In this document: piece by piece, positions 26,099-35,755 of the stretch | How the letters are laid out: the number at the start of each line of letters is the position of its first letter | Numbering within the stretch: the first letter of the stretch is position 1 | Source of the DNA: Sphingomonadaceae bacterium 3R27C6 | GTDB taxonomy: Bacteria; Pseudomonadota; Alphaproteobacteria; Sphingomonadales; Sphingomonadaceae | Reading direction: 5' to 3' | Assembly: GCA_005503215.1 (NCBI GenBank) | Contig: SCNS01000006.1 | Span: forward strand, 146,131-210,130 | DNA: 64,000 nt | Made by a program: the position numbers and the translations under genes | The notes under the pieces: model-generated | What the model saw: the letters and a program-made list of their open reading frames with translations, nothing else | The model's database searches: none | Told to the model about the DNA's origin: nothing

Positions 26099-28401
26099 AC
26101 GGGCCAAACCGGCGAACTTCAACCCGGAGTGTGTCCACTATGCGACTGATCCTTACGGCAGCCTGCCTTCTCGCCGCGGCTCCGCTTCCCGCGCAAGAAG
26201 CGACGCCATCGTCGCCCGGCCTCACGGTCGAGACAATCCTCGGAGCGCAGGCACGAGGAAAAGGCATAGGAGCCGTGCGCTGGGACCGCGACGGCACGAG
26301 CTACACGATGATCGAGCCGACGTCGTCGGGCGCCGGTTCCGACATTGCCCGCTATGCTGCGCAATCGGGTTCCCGGACGATCCTGGTTTCCGCGCACGAG
26401 CTGGTACCGGAAGGGGGGAGCGAACCGCTGCAGCTCGATGACTTCCAATGGTCCGATGATGGCTCGCTGCTGCTGCTCAAGACCAACTCACAGGCGTTCC
26501 GGCATGGCTTTCCGTACGGCGACTATTGGCTGTTCGACCTCGCAAAACGCACGCTGCGGAAGATCGGCGGTGATGCGCCGGCGTCGGGCCTGATGCATGC
26601 CGAGCTGTCGCCTGACGGGCGTGCCGTGGCCTATCTTCGGGCCGGAAATATTCTCGTGGAACCTGTCGACGGCGCATCGCCGCCCCGGCGACTGACCGAA
26701 GACGGGTCGGAAACCATCTCCAATGGTCTTGGTGACTGGGCCTATGAGGAGGAATTCGGCCTGGCCAAGGCGTTCGCGTGGAGTCCGGATTCCCGGCGCA
26801 TCGCTTATTGGCGGTTCGACATGTCGGCCGTCGGTACTTTCTCAATGATAAGGAATACGGCGACGCCTTATCCCGAGGTCAGTTCGATCCGTTATCCCAA
26901 GGTCGGCACTGCGAACTCGCTGGTGCAGGTCGGAACGGTCGATGTTTCGAACGGACAATCGACCTGGCTGCGCCTGCCGGGCGAGCCCGACCAATATTAT
27001 GTGCCGCAGATGAGCTGGGCGGCGTCGTCGGATGAACTGCTCCTCCAACTCTCCAACCGGCGCCAGAATGAATATGGGGTGCTGCTGGCAAAGACCGGGA
27101 CGGGCGAAGCGAGGCAGCTTTTCGTTGAACGCGATGCGGCCTGGGTCGATGCCAACCCGGCTCCGACCTGGATCGACGGCGGCAAGTCCTTTTTGTGGAT
27201 CAGTGATCGCGAAGGCTGGAGGCATGTCTATGCCGTCTCGCGCGACGGCAAGCGTTTCGACCTTCGCACGCCGGGTTCGTTCGACGTCGTCAACGTCGTG
27301 CGCGTCGACGAGGCGGGTGGATGGATCTATTTTGTGGCGTCTCCGGACAACGCCACGCAGCGGCACCTCTTCCGGGCCGCCCTGGCCGGAAAGGCGCGGG
27401 TCGAGCGGGTGTCGCCCGCGAAGAAGCGCGGCTGGTTCTATTACGACATCGCGCCGCGCGCGCGCTGGGCAATCGAACATTATTCGGCGATCGACACGCC
27501 ACCATCGGCCCGTCTCGTCGATCTCTCCGCACGCTCGGCTCCGCGCCTGCTCGAGGATAACCAAGGTATTGAACAGCTTCAGGCCGCGAACCCCTTGCCG
27601 CCGACCGAGTTTCTGCGCCTCGATATCGGGCAGGGGGTTGCGCTCGATGCGTGGATGATGAAGCCTGCAGGCTTCGACCCGGCTCGAAAATATCCGGTTC
27701 TTCTCTATGGCTATGCCGAGCCATTCGGTACCCGGGCCAACGATCTATGGGACGGAAACTTCGGCTGGTGGCACCGGATGCTTGCCCAACAGGGCTATAT
27801 CGTCGTCAGCATCGACCCGCGCGGGACGCCGCAGCCTAGAGGCCGCGGCTGGCGCAAGGCCCAATACGGGCAAGTCGGAATTTTGTCGTCTGCGGATTTG
27901 GCTGCGGGCATGCGCCGCCTTCTCGCCGACCGCTCTTACATCGATCCCGCTCGCGTCGGAATCTGGGGCTGGAGCGGCGGCGGCGCAATGACGATGAACG
28001 CTCTTTTCCGCTACCCCGACCTGTTCAAGACCGGCATCGCCGTTGCCGGGCCGACCGACATGCTCCTTTACGACACCATATATCAGGAGCGGTATATGGG
28101 GCTCCGCGAGGACAGTCTGGCAGCCTATCGCGAAGGGTCCCCGATCACTCACGCCGACAAGCTGCAAGGCAATCTGCTGCTCGTCCATGGCACTGCCGAC
28201 GACAATGTCCATTATCAGCATCTCGAATTGCTGATCGATCGCCTGATTGCAGCCGACAAGCAGTTCTCGATGATGGCCTATCCCGACCGAGCGCACCTCA
28301 TCTCCGATACTGCGGCGAGGCGGCACCTGTTCACGATGATGAACCGCTATCTTGACCAGAACCTCATGCGCCTCTCACAGTCCGCGGCAGGTGCGAAATA
28401 G
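26095..28401 (+). CDS. Dipeptidyl peptidase IV-like (S9B) serine peptidase
   Basis: A 768-aa S9 peptidase with an N-terminal propeller and C-terminal alpha/beta-hydrolase. The nucleophile serine is in GIWGWSGGGAMTMNAL; the catalytic Asp and His are probably in VHGTADDNVHYQH and YPDRAHLIS. The double-Glu motif WAYEEEFGLAKA, which in DPP IV binds the substrate amino terminus, supports a dipeptidyl-peptidase. The ATG overlaps the stop of the previous gene and has GGAGG seven bases upstream; a second ATG at 26140 would start right at the signal peptide. It should act in the periplasm and release N-terminal dipeptides, typically with Pro or Ala at the second position. Confidence 0.92.
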   Translation: MNGPNRRTSTRSVSTMRLILTAACLLAAAPLPAQEATPSSPGLTVETILGAQARGKGIGAVRWDRDGTSYTMIEPTSSGAGSDIARYAAQSGSRTILVSAHELVPEGGSEPLQLDDFQWSDDGSLLLLKTNSQAFRHGFPYGDYWLFDLAKRTLRKIGGDAPASGLMHAELSPDGRAVAYLRAGNILVEPVDGASPPRRLTEDGSETISNGLGDWAYEEEFGLAKAFAWSPDSRRIAYWRFDMSAVGTFSMIRNTATPYPEVSSIRYPKVGTANSLVQVGTVDVSNGQSTWLRLPGEPDQYYVPQMSWAASSDELLLQLSNRRQNEYGVLLAKTGTGEARQLFVERDAAWVDANPAPTWIDGGKSFLWISDREGWRHVYAVSRDGKRFDLRTPGSFDVVNVVRVDEAGGWIYFVASPDNATQRHLFRAALAGKARVERVSPAKKRGWFYYDIAPRARWAIEHYSAIDTPPSARLVDLSARSAPRLLEDNQGIEQLQAANPLPPTEFLRLDIGQGVALDAWMMKPAGFDPARKYPVLLYGYAEPFGTRANDLWDGNFGWWHRMLAQQGYIVVSIDPRGTPQPRGRGWRKAQYGQVGILSSADLAAGMRRLLADRSYIDPARVGIWGWSGGGAMTMNALFRYPDLFKTGIAVAGPTDMLLYDTIYQERYMGLREDSLAAYREGSPITHADKLQGNLLLVHGTADDNVHYQHLELLIDRLIAADKQFSMMAYPDRAHLISDTAARRHLFTMMNRYLDQNLMRLSQSAAGAK

Positions 28402-28405
28402 TCTC

Positions 28406-29806
28406 ATGGCGAAGCTTTATCACACTCAGAGTTTAAGGCGGAATTCTTTCCGGGTCCAAAGCATCCCTTCGTGCGGTGACGCGATGCTGAACATGGCTCA
28501 GGGGAGGCCGGGTACATGGCTGAGGCACTGTATTGCGGGCAGCGAGGACCTGCCGAACGTAATTTCGGCGCGGGAAATCGTCGACGCGGAATCGCGCTTC
28601 ACCCGCTTCGCGCCGCTCTTGGCGACGCTTTTTGCCGGGGAGCAGGGCGCCGGGTGGGATGGTCTGGTCCGTTCACCGCTCATCTCCTTTCCGGCGGAGA
28701 ACGGCGCGCTCGCCTTGGTCAAGGCCGACAACGACCTTGCACCGACGGGCTCGGTCAAGGCGCGGGGCGGCATGCACGAACTGCTTTGGCTGGTCGAACG
28801 TACCGGCCTGGAACAGGGGTTAATCACCCCGGCGAGTGACTATCGCGTGCTTCTCGGCGACGACGCGACCACGCTTTTCTCGCGGCAGCGGGTGGTGGTC
28901 GCGAGCACGGGTAATCTGGGTTTCAGTATCGGACGCATTGCGCGCGCATTCGGCATGACGGCCGAAATCCATATGTCGCGCGAAGCTAAGGCGTGGAAGA
29001 AGGAGCAGCTTCTCGCGCTTGGCGCCGATGTGATCGTGCACGACGGCGATTATAGCGAAACGGTCGCCGCAGCTCGGGCGGCCGCCCGAGCGGCAGGCAG
29101 CCATTTTGTCGATGACGAGCGAAGCCGGCTGCTGCTTGCGGGCTATGCATGCGCGGCTGCCGAATTGCGCGACCAGCTGATGGAGTTGGGAGTGGCCGTC
29201 GGACGCGAGCGGCCGATCCTCGTCTATATTCCTTGCGGCGTCGGGGGCGCGCCCGGCGGTATCACCCGCGGTCTGAAGGCATTGTTCGGTGCGGGTGCCG
29301 TCTGCGTCTTCGTCGAGCCCGTCGGATCGGCCTGTGTGACCGCTGCGCTCGCCGCCGGCGGCACGCCATCGGTCTATGCGTGCGGAGGCGACAATGTGTC
29401 GATCGCAGATGGCCTTGCGGTGCCGCGAGCGTCGGAACTGGTGATGGCTGCCGTAGGCAATGCGATCGATGCCGCGGTCACCGTGACCGACGCCGAAATG
29501 ATCGAGTGGGTCGGCCGGGTTTGGGACTGCGCAGGCATCAAGCTCGAGCCTTCCGCGGCCGCGGCATTTGCCGCTCACGGTCGCTTGATCGAGGCTGCGG
29601 CCACACTCGGCCGGCCGCTACCCGTCGATGCAGTTCCTGTTTTCTGGTGCACTGGGGGGGCGCGCATGCCCGAAAAGGAATTCGAGGAATTGCTGAGCCT
29701 TGGCCGCGGCGGCTCGCCTGCCGGCAATGCAGTCACTCGGCGGCTCCCAAGCGGAAAAGGGAATTTCGCGGACCAATTTCGCCCCTCCAGTCGAGGCTCA
29801 AGCTAA
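28406..29806 (+). CDS. dsdA: D-serine dehydratase
   Basis: A 466-aa fold-type II PLP enzyme close to DsdA. The PLP lysine is in APTGSVKARGGMHELLWL, corresponding to SGSIKARGG of E. coli DsdA. Other shared blocks are STGNLGFSIG, HMSREAKAWKKEQL, FVDDERSRLLLAGY and the glycine loop IPCGVGGAPGG. It converts D-serine to pyruvate and ammonia in the cytosol. The chosen ATG lies five bases after the DPP IV stop; other ATGs occur downstream (MLNMAQ). Its stop overlaps the start of the following ligase as TAATG. The nearest dsdC/dsdX-type genes are absent, so this is a D-serine step built into a peptide-degradation operon. Related D-amino acids could also be substrates. Confidence 0.9.
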   Translation: MAKLYHTQSLRRNSFRVQSIPSCGDAMLNMAQGRPGTWLRHCIAGSEDLPNVISAREIVDAESRFTRFAPLLATLFAGEQGAGWDGLVRSPLISFPAENGALALVKADNDLAPTGSVKARGGMHELLWLVERTGLEQGLITPASDYRVLLGDDATTLFSRQRVVVASTGNLGFSIGRIARAFGMTAEIHMSREAKAWKKEQLLALGADVIVHDGDYSETVAAARAAARAAGSHFVDDERSRLLLAGYACAAAELRDQLMELGVAVGRERPILVYIPCGVGGAPGGITRGLKALFGAGAVCVFVEPVGSACVTAALAAGGTPSVYACGGDNVSIADGLAVPRASELVMAAVGNAIDAAVTVTDAEMIEWVGRVWDCAGIKLEPSAAAAFAAHGRLIEAAATLGRPLPVDAVPVFWCTGGARMPEKEFEELLSLGRGGSPAGNAVTRRLPSGKGNFADQFRPSSRGSS

Positions 29807-31293
29807 TGCTCACCAACCAACATCTTGGAGTTATCACCGCCAATGCGCGCCGGTTTGCGGACAAGACGGCAATCATCTGCGATCAGCGGCGCCTGAGTTT
29901 CGCCGAGCTCGACGACCGTGTGGGCCGGCTCGCGAAGGTGCTTCATGACCGGGGGTTCGGTACGAAAACCATCGCCACGCTGACGGGGGAGACGGGATGG
30001 GAATGGGTCGTCGCCTATCATGCGGTCCTGCGTTGCGGTGCCATTATAAATCCCGTCAATGCGCTTCTTACGGCCGATGAGGTCGATTTCATTGTCGGGG
30101 ACTGCAACGCGGGACTCGTGATAGCCGACGGCTCGCGTCTCCGGGCGCTCGAAGACTGCATCTCGAAGTACGGGTTACAGACGCTCTCCCTCGACGAGGT
30201 CGAACGCCTGTCGGCGAGCGGTGAAAGCCTTGAGCCCCTGCCGCGCGACCAAACCGAGCTTTCGACGATCTGCTACACGTCCGGTACGTCGGGACGCCCC
30301 AAAGGAGCCATGCTCAACCATCGATCCGTGGTGATGAACGCTGCCATGACGGCGGTGATGCATGGCCGGGGCGGCGTCGATGTCATTGTCTCCGCTCTCC
30401 CGCTTGCCCATGTCTACGGCAATGTCGTCATGAACAGCGCCATCATGGTCGGGGCAACCCTCTGCCTTCTCCGGTCCTTCGACGAGGATGATGTGCTCGC
30501 CGCGATCGAGCGTCACCATGCGACCTGCTTCGACGGCGTTCCGACGATGTATTATCGGATCCTTGCAACTCCGCGGCTGGCATCGACCGACCTGTCCTCG
30601 CTTAGAATGTGTGCAGTCGGCGGACAGACGATGCCGGCCGAGAAGATGGGCGAAGTCGAAGGCGTGTTCGGATGCCCGCTTATCGAGCTTTGGGGAATGA
30701 GCGAACTCGGCGGCCTTGGAACCACATTTCCGTGGACGGGACCGAAGACGATCGGGTCGGTCGGGTTTCCCATGCCGGTCATGGAGGTAAGGACGCTTGA
30801 CCTCGATACCGGCCAGGTGACTGCGTGCGGGGAGGCGGGCGAACTCCAGGTTCGCGGACCCTTGGTGATGGACGGTTATCTAAACAACGACGACGCAACG
30901 CGACTTGCCATCGATGGCGACGGCTGGCTGTCGACCGGCGACATCGCAAAGCTCGACGACAAGGGTCAGATATTCATCCTCGATCGTCGAACGGACGTCA
31001 TTCTGACATCGGGGAACAATGTCTACCCCGCAGAGCTGGAACGCGTGATCGCGGCTCATCCGTCGGTCGATATGGTTGCCGTCGCACGCTCCCCGCACCC
31101 GACCAAGGGAGAAGTTCCGCATGCCTATGTGGTGTTGAAGCCAGACGCGGGCAAGGTTGATCATGCGGACGCGATCATTGAGCATTGCCGCGCCTTTCTC
31201 GCGCCCTACAAAATTCCCCGGGCGGTCAGCTTTGTCGATGATCTTCCCAAGAATAGTACGGGCAAGATCATGCGAAGGGCGCTCAATCGTTGA
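29806..31293 (+). CDS. Acyl-CoA ligase (AMP-forming), second copy
   Basis: A 495-aa ANL-superfamily ligase with P-loop YTSGTSGRPKGAMLNH, LWGMSELGGLGTTFP, a DRRTDVILTSGNNVYPAE hinge and the C-terminal NSTGKIMRR lysine motif. It is a paralogue of the ligase at 13709, sharing AHVYG, GVPTMY and VGGQTM blocks. The start overlaps the dsdA stop by one base (TAATG), which strongly ties it to D-serine breakdown. The enzyme would make a CoA ester from an acid released when the parent compound is split, for example the acyl or aryl cap of a peptide. The acid is not identifiable from sequence. Confidence 0.92.
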   Translation: MLTNQHLGVITANARRFADKTAIICDQRRLSFAELDDRVGRLAKVLHDRGFGTKTIATLTGETGWEWVVAYHAVLRCGAIINPVNALLTADEVDFIVGDCNAGLVIADGSRLRALEDCISKYGLQTLSLDEVERLSASGESLEPLPRDQTELSTICYTSGTSGRPKGAMLNHRSVVMNAAMTAVMHGRGGVDVIVSALPLAHVYGNVVMNSAIMVGATLCLLRSFDEDDVLAAIERHHATCFDGVPTMYYRILATPRLASTDLSSLRMCAVGGQTMPAEKMGEVEGVFGCPLIELWGMSELGGLGTTFPWTGPKTIGSVGFPMPVMEVRTLDLDTGQVTACGEAGELQVRGPLVMDGYLNNDDATRLAIDGDGWLSTGDIAKLDDKGQIFILDRRTDVILTSGNNVYPAELERVIAAHPSVDMVAVARSPHPTKGEVPHAYVVLKPDAGKVDHADAIIEHCRAFLAPYKIPRAVSFVDDLPKNSTGKIMRRALNR

Positions 31294-31344
31294 ACGGCAA
31301 ACCTGCGAGGACGGCGGATCGCCGCGGAATTGGTGAGGATTGAT

Positions 31345-33477
31345 ATGTCACTGAAACAAGCCCTATTTGCGGGAGGGCTGGTCCTCGCAACCCCCGCTGC
31401 GCTCGCCCAGCCCCTCGAATACCCCGCGACCGCAAAAGGCGATCAGGTCGATACGATGTTCGGTGCCCGTGTCGCCGACCCCTATCGTTGGCTAGAGAAT
31501 GATATCCGGAAAGATCCGGCAGTGCGCGACTGGATTAAGGCCCAGAATGAAGTGACCATGAAAATTCTGGCCGCTCTTCCGCAGCGCGCTGCGATTGAGA
31601 AGCGCCTCGAGGAGCTCTGGAACTACGAACGGTACGATCTTCCTGTGCGCAAGGGGTCGCGCTATTTCTTCACGCGCAACACCGGCTTGCAGGACCAGGC
31701 GGGCCTCTATGTGCAGGACGGCCTCGATGCTCCGGCAAGGCTGCTCGTCGATCCGAACGGCTGGTCGGGCGACGGCGCCACGGCGCTCGCCTATTGGATG
31801 CCGAGCGAGGACGGCAAGCGCCTGGTCTATGCGGTGCAGGAGGGAGGTTCCGACTGGATCACGCTGCGCGTGCTGGACGTCGAGACCGGCAAGGTGCTGG
31901 AGGACCGGGTGGAATGGATCAAGTTCGCGCCCCCCGCATGGAACAGCGAGGGGACCGGTTTCTACTACTCGCGCTTCCCGCCGCCCCAGAGAGGTGCGGA
32001 GTTTCAGTCGCAGGCTTTCAATCAGGCCGTCTATTTTCACAAGGTCGGAACGCCGCAGACCGAAGATGTCCTGATCTACGCTACTCCCGAGGCGCCCAAG
32101 CAGAGTCACGGTGCCGAAGTCACCCGGGACGGGCGGTGGCTCGTCATCAGTACCCGGCTGGGCACCGATCGGAAGACCGAAGTCAATATCCTCGATCTTG
32201 CCGATCCGGCGGCGCGGATGCAAACTTTGTTTCCAGGCCTGATAGACAGTTGGTCGCTCGTCGATTCGCAAGGATCGCGGCTGTTTTTCGTGACCGACAG
32301 GGGCGCGCCGCGCTACCGCCTCGTGAGCGTCGATCTCGGCGAGCCCGGCACGCCTGTCGTCAGCGAGATCCTCCCCGAGGCCGAAGGCACGATCACCGAG
32401 GCCTCGATCGTCGGGAACAGCCTGATCGTTTCCTATCTGGAAGATGCGAAGAGCGTGGTGCGGCAGTACATGCTCGACGGCATGCGCAAGGAGGACCTGG
32501 TGTTGCCGGGCATCGGCGCGGCCCATGGATTTGCCGGTGACGCCTCATCGCCCGAGACTTTCTATTCGTTCAGTTCCTTCAATACGCCGACGGTCATTTA
32601 CCGCTATGACGCGACCTCGGGAAATTCGACGATTTTCAAGGCGCCCGCGGTCGGCTTCGATCCCGCTGACTATTTGGTCGAGCAGCGCTTCTTCGCCTCG
32701 AAGGACGGTACCCACATTCCGATGTTCGTCGTCAGCAAGAAGGGCGTGCTGGCCGAGGGGCCGGCGCCGACGCTGCTCTACGGCTATGGCGGATTCAATG
32801 CGTCGCTGACCCCCGAGTTTTCCGTTGCCCGCCTTGCTTGGCTGGAACAGGGAGGGGTGTTCGTCGCGGCGAACATTCGTGGTGGCGGCGAATATGGCGC
32901 GGCTTGGCACGAGGCCGGGATCCTGTCGAAGCGGCAAAATGTCTTCGACGACTTTATTGGCGCCGCGGAGATCCTCATCAAATCCGGCGTCACCTCCCCG
33001 AAACAGCTTGCCGTCATGGGAACGTCCAATGGCGGCCTCTTGACCGCGACGGTGATCAATCAGCGGCCCGACCTGTTCGCAGCGGCGCTTGTCGATGTTG
33101 GCGTCCTCGACATGCTGCGCTACGACAAGTTCACGGCGGGCCGATACTGGGTTGACGAATTCGGTGACCCCGCCGACGAAGGCGCCTTCCGCAATCTCTT
33201 CGGTTATTCGCCCTATCACAATATCCGTGGCGGCCGAACCTATCCCGCTATTCTGGTGACGACCGCCGATACCGACGACCGTGTCGTCCCGGGGCACAGT
33301 TTTAAATATGCGGCGGCACTCCAGGCGGCGAATATCGGCCCGAAGCCGCATCTTATCCGCATCGAGACGCGAGCGGGCCACGGGGCCGGTAAACCTACCG
33401 GCAAGCAGATCGAGGAGTTCGCCGACCAATGGGCGTTCATCGGACTGCACACGGGCCTCACCCGCACGCCGCGATGA
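31345..33477 (+). CDS. Secreted prolyl oligopeptidase (S9A)
   Basis: A 710-aa prolyl oligopeptidase. The signal peptide ends at AALAQ, followed by the family N-terminal block VADPYRWLENDIRKDPAVRD, a seven-bladed propeller and the catalytic domain. The nucleophile is in AVMGTSNGGLLTATV; Asp is in TADTDDRVVPGHSFK and His in TRAGHGAGKPTG. It cuts short peptides after proline. The ATG at 31345 has GGTGAGGA upstream; an in-frame TTG lies 15 bases earlier. Export is unusual for the classic cytosolic family but common in sphingomonads and xanthomonads. It follows the ligase by about 50 bases and completes the set of S9 enzymes. Confidence 0.94.
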   Translation: MSLKQALFAGGLVLATPAALAQPLEYPATAKGDQVDTMFGARVADPYRWLENDIRKDPAVRDWIKAQNEVTMKILAALPQRAAIEKRLEELWNYERYDLPVRKGSRYFFTRNTGLQDQAGLYVQDGLDAPARLLVDPNGWSGDGATALAYWMPSEDGKRLVYAVQEGGSDWITLRVLDVETGKVLEDRVEWIKFAPPAWNSEGTGFYYSRFPPPQRGAEFQSQAFNQAVYFHKVGTPQTEDVLIYATPEAPKQSHGAEVTRDGRWLVISTRLGTDRKTEVNILDLADPAARMQTLFPGLIDSWSLVDSQGSRLFFVTDRGAPRYRLVSVDLGEPGTPVVSEILPEAEGTITEASIVGNSLIVSYLEDAKSVVRQYMLDGMRKEDLVLPGIGAAHGFAGDASSPETFYSFSSFNTPTVIYRYDATSGNSTIFKAPAVGFDPADYLVEQRFFASKDGTHIPMFVVSKKGVLAEGPAPTLLYGYGGFNASLTPEFSVARLAWLEQGGVFVAANIRGGGEYGAAWHEAGILSKRQNVFDDFIGAAEILIKSGVTSPKQLAVMGTSNGGLLTATVINQRPDLFAAALVDVGVLDMLRYDKFTAGRYWVDEFGDPADEGAFRNLFGYSPYHNIRGGRTYPAILVTTADTDDRVVPGHSFKYAAALQAANIGPKPHLIRIETRAGHGAGKPTGKQIEEFADQWAFIGLHTGLTRTPR

Positions 33478-33538
33478 CGTGTCGCCGCGACACTCCGGAT
33501 ATAAGGGCGGCCAAACGGGCCGGCAAAATAATAGGGGA

Positions 33539-35467
33539 ATGATCTTGCTTGCTACCCGCTTCATGATGGCCGCCCTCCTGTTGAGCGGCACTGCAACGCC
33601 GGCGTTGCCGCAAACGGCGCCGACCGCGGCAAGCGATATTCCCTCCGGGTTCAAGCCCGATGAGGCGCGCAAGAATTATGAGATGCGCACGGTCAAGATT
33701 CCGATGCGCGACGGGGTCAGGCTCAACACGCTCGTCGTCGTCCCGCGCGGCACGCAGCACGCGCCGATCATCTTCTCGCGGACGCCCTACGGAGCCGCGA
33801 AGGCGCTGGGCGGAGATTCCTCGAACGACTATCGCTCGAGCCTTCCGGCGTCCTTTGCCGCCCTGGCCGAGGCGGGCTACATCATCGTCGTGCAGGATGT
33901 TCGCGGGCGATATGGTTCGGAGGGCGACTATGTGGTTGCGCGGCCATTGGCCGGGGCGCTCAACCCGACCGGTGTCGACCATTCGACGGATGCGTGGGAC
34001 AGTATCGACTGGCTTGTAAAGAATGTCGCCGAGACGAATGGTCGGGTCGGTACGATCGGCGTCAGCTATGGCGGCTTCACGACGCTCATGAGCCTCGTCG
34101 ATCCGCATCCCGCCCTGAAGGCGGCCGTTCCCATCAATCCGCTCGTTGACGGCTGGATGGGCGACGACTGGTTTCACAATGGCGCGTTCCGACAAGGCTA
34201 TCTTGACTGGATCTACGCGATGAGCGCCGACAAATCGTCGCGCTACACACTCGAGCTCAGTCGTCACGACACCTATGAAAGCTGGCTTGAAGCCGGATCG
34301 ACAGGCGAAATGGCATCACGCTGGGGAATGGACAGGTTTCCCATGTTCCAGAAACTCGTCGCGCACCAGGCCTATGACGATTATTGGCAGCAGCAGGCGC
34401 TCGACCGCATCCTGGCCAAGCAGCCGCTCAAGGTGTCTACGCTCCACGTCCACAGCCTTTGGGACCAGGAAGATATTTACGGCGCTCCGGCCGCCTACCA
34501 GGCAATGGAGGCGCGGGACCGGGAGAACAACGGCAATTATCTCGTTATCGGACCTTGGCGCCATGGACAGAGCGTCGCGGCGGACGGATCGAAACTCGGT
34601 GCCTTGGATTTCGACGGCAATAGCTCGGCGTGGTTCCGCAGGAAGATTTTGATTCCGTTCTTGGATCAGCATCTCAAGGACGACGGCCAGCCCGCAGCCA
34701 TCGCGCCGGTCACGGCCTTCGAGACGGGAGCAAATGCGTGGCAGAAATATGAGCGTTGGCCGATGTCGTGCCCGGGCGATTGTGCCACCAACCCCAGACC
34801 GATCTATCTCTCGGCGAAAGGTGAAATGGGCTGGGAGCCCCCTGTCGGCGCGGGAGGCTTTGCAGAATATATATCCGACCCCGCACGGCCGGTGACCTAT
34901 CGCCAGCGCCCGCTTCTCACGACCTATGACCGGTTGTCAACCTGGGGGCAGTGGTTGGTCGATGATCAGCGTTTCGCCGAAGCCCGGCCCGACGTGGTGA
35001 CCTTCGTCAGCGATGTGCTGAGCGAGGACTTGCGGCTCGCAGGCGATCCGGTCGCGCGTTTCTTCGCTTCGACCAGCGGTACGGACAGCGACTGGGTCGT
35101 CAAACTCATCGACGTCTATCCCGACGTCTATCCGGCAGACCCGGCGATGGCGGGGTATGAGCTGCCAGTATCAATGGATATCTTCCGCGGGCGCTATCGC
35201 AAGAGTCTTTCCAAGGCGACGCCGCTCGCCGCAAATGAGGTTCTGCCATATGAGATCAAATTGCCTCCGGTGAGCCACAAGTTTCTGAAGGGTCATCGGG
35301 TGATGGTCCAAATCCAATCGAGTTGGTTCCCGCTGTATGACCGGAACCCGCAGGCTTTCGTGCCCAACATCTTTCTTGCGAAGAAGGCAGACTATCGCAA
35401 GGCAGTCCAGCGGATTTACACTTCACCACAATATCCTAGCAGGATAGATCTTCCCGTGATCCCGTAG
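33539..35467 (+). CDS. CocE/NonD-type acyl hydrolase or X-Pro peptidase
   Basis: A 642-aa exported alpha/beta-hydrolase of the X-Pro dipeptidyl-peptidase/CocE group. Motifs include the oxyanion region IIFSRTPYGAAK, DVRGRYGSEGDY, the nucleophile in GVSYGGFTTLMS, Asp in HSLWDQEDIYG and His in IGPWRHGQS, followed by a C-terminal jelly-roll domain. This group contains cocaine esterase, glutaryl-7-ACA acylases and alpha-amino-acid ester hydrolases, and it can cut esters or amides next to an alpha-amino group. The reading frame is open for 86 codons upstream of the chosen ATG, but the signal peptide (ATRFMMAALLLSG) starts there. It is the last gene of the rightward cluster. The 288 bases after it hold no gene I can support. 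Confidence 0.9.
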   Translation: MILLATRFMMAALLLSGTATPALPQTAPTAASDIPSGFKPDEARKNYEMRTVKIPMRDGVRLNTLVVVPRGTQHAPIIFSRTPYGAAKALGGDSSNDYRSSLPASFAALAEAGYIIVVQDVRGRYGSEGDYVVARPLAGALNPTGVDHSTDAWDSIDWLVKNVAETNGRVGTIGVSYGGFTTLMSLVDPHPALKAAVPINPLVDGWMGDDWFHNGAFRQGYLDWIYAMSADKSSRYTLELSRHDTYESWLEAGSTGEMASRWGMDRFPMFQKLVAHQAYDDYWQQQALDRILAKQPLKVSTLHVHSLWDQEDIYGAPAAYQAMEARDRENNGNYLVIGPWRHGQSVAADGSKLGALDFDGNSSAWFRRKILIPFLDQHLKDDGQPAAIAPVTAFETGANAWQKYERWPMSCPGDCATNPRPIYLSAKGEMGWEPPVGAGGFAEYISDPARPVTYRQRPLLTTYDRLSTWGQWLVDDQRFAEARPDVVTFVSDVLSEDLRLAGDPVARFFASTSGTDSDWVVKLIDVYPDVYPADPAMAGYELPVSMDIFRGRYRKSLSKATPLAANEVLPYEIKLPPVSHKFLKGHRVMVQIQSSWFPLYDRNPQAFVPNIFLAKKADYRKAVQRIYTSPQYPSRIDLPVIP

Positions 35468-35755
35468 CTGCCTCTCTTGTCGTCGAGGTTTCTAAGGTCG
35501 AGGGCGTGTCGCCCGGCAGTACCGCTCTGATGCACGAAATAGCCGTCTCAAGGGGAAACTAATCTTGTGCTTCCGGGCGTCTCCGTTCTCGGCAGAATTG
35601 GCTCTTCAGAGGACGTTCGATGCCAACTAGAAGGACAACTTCCACTGAAGCCGCCAAACTGCTCCCTAATGTCGGATAAAGAATGAAACTCGGGCAGCTT
35701 GTTTTTTGCCAGAGACACTTGTTAAGCAGCCGCGCATCGCCATAGCAGGGCGGCT

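Noticed and set aside
29149..29805. An extended N-terminus of the second acyl-CoA ligase, overlapping dsdA
   Set aside because: The extension is an out-of-frame reading of dsdA and Arg-rich; ligase homology starts right at the ATG overlapping the dsdA stop.
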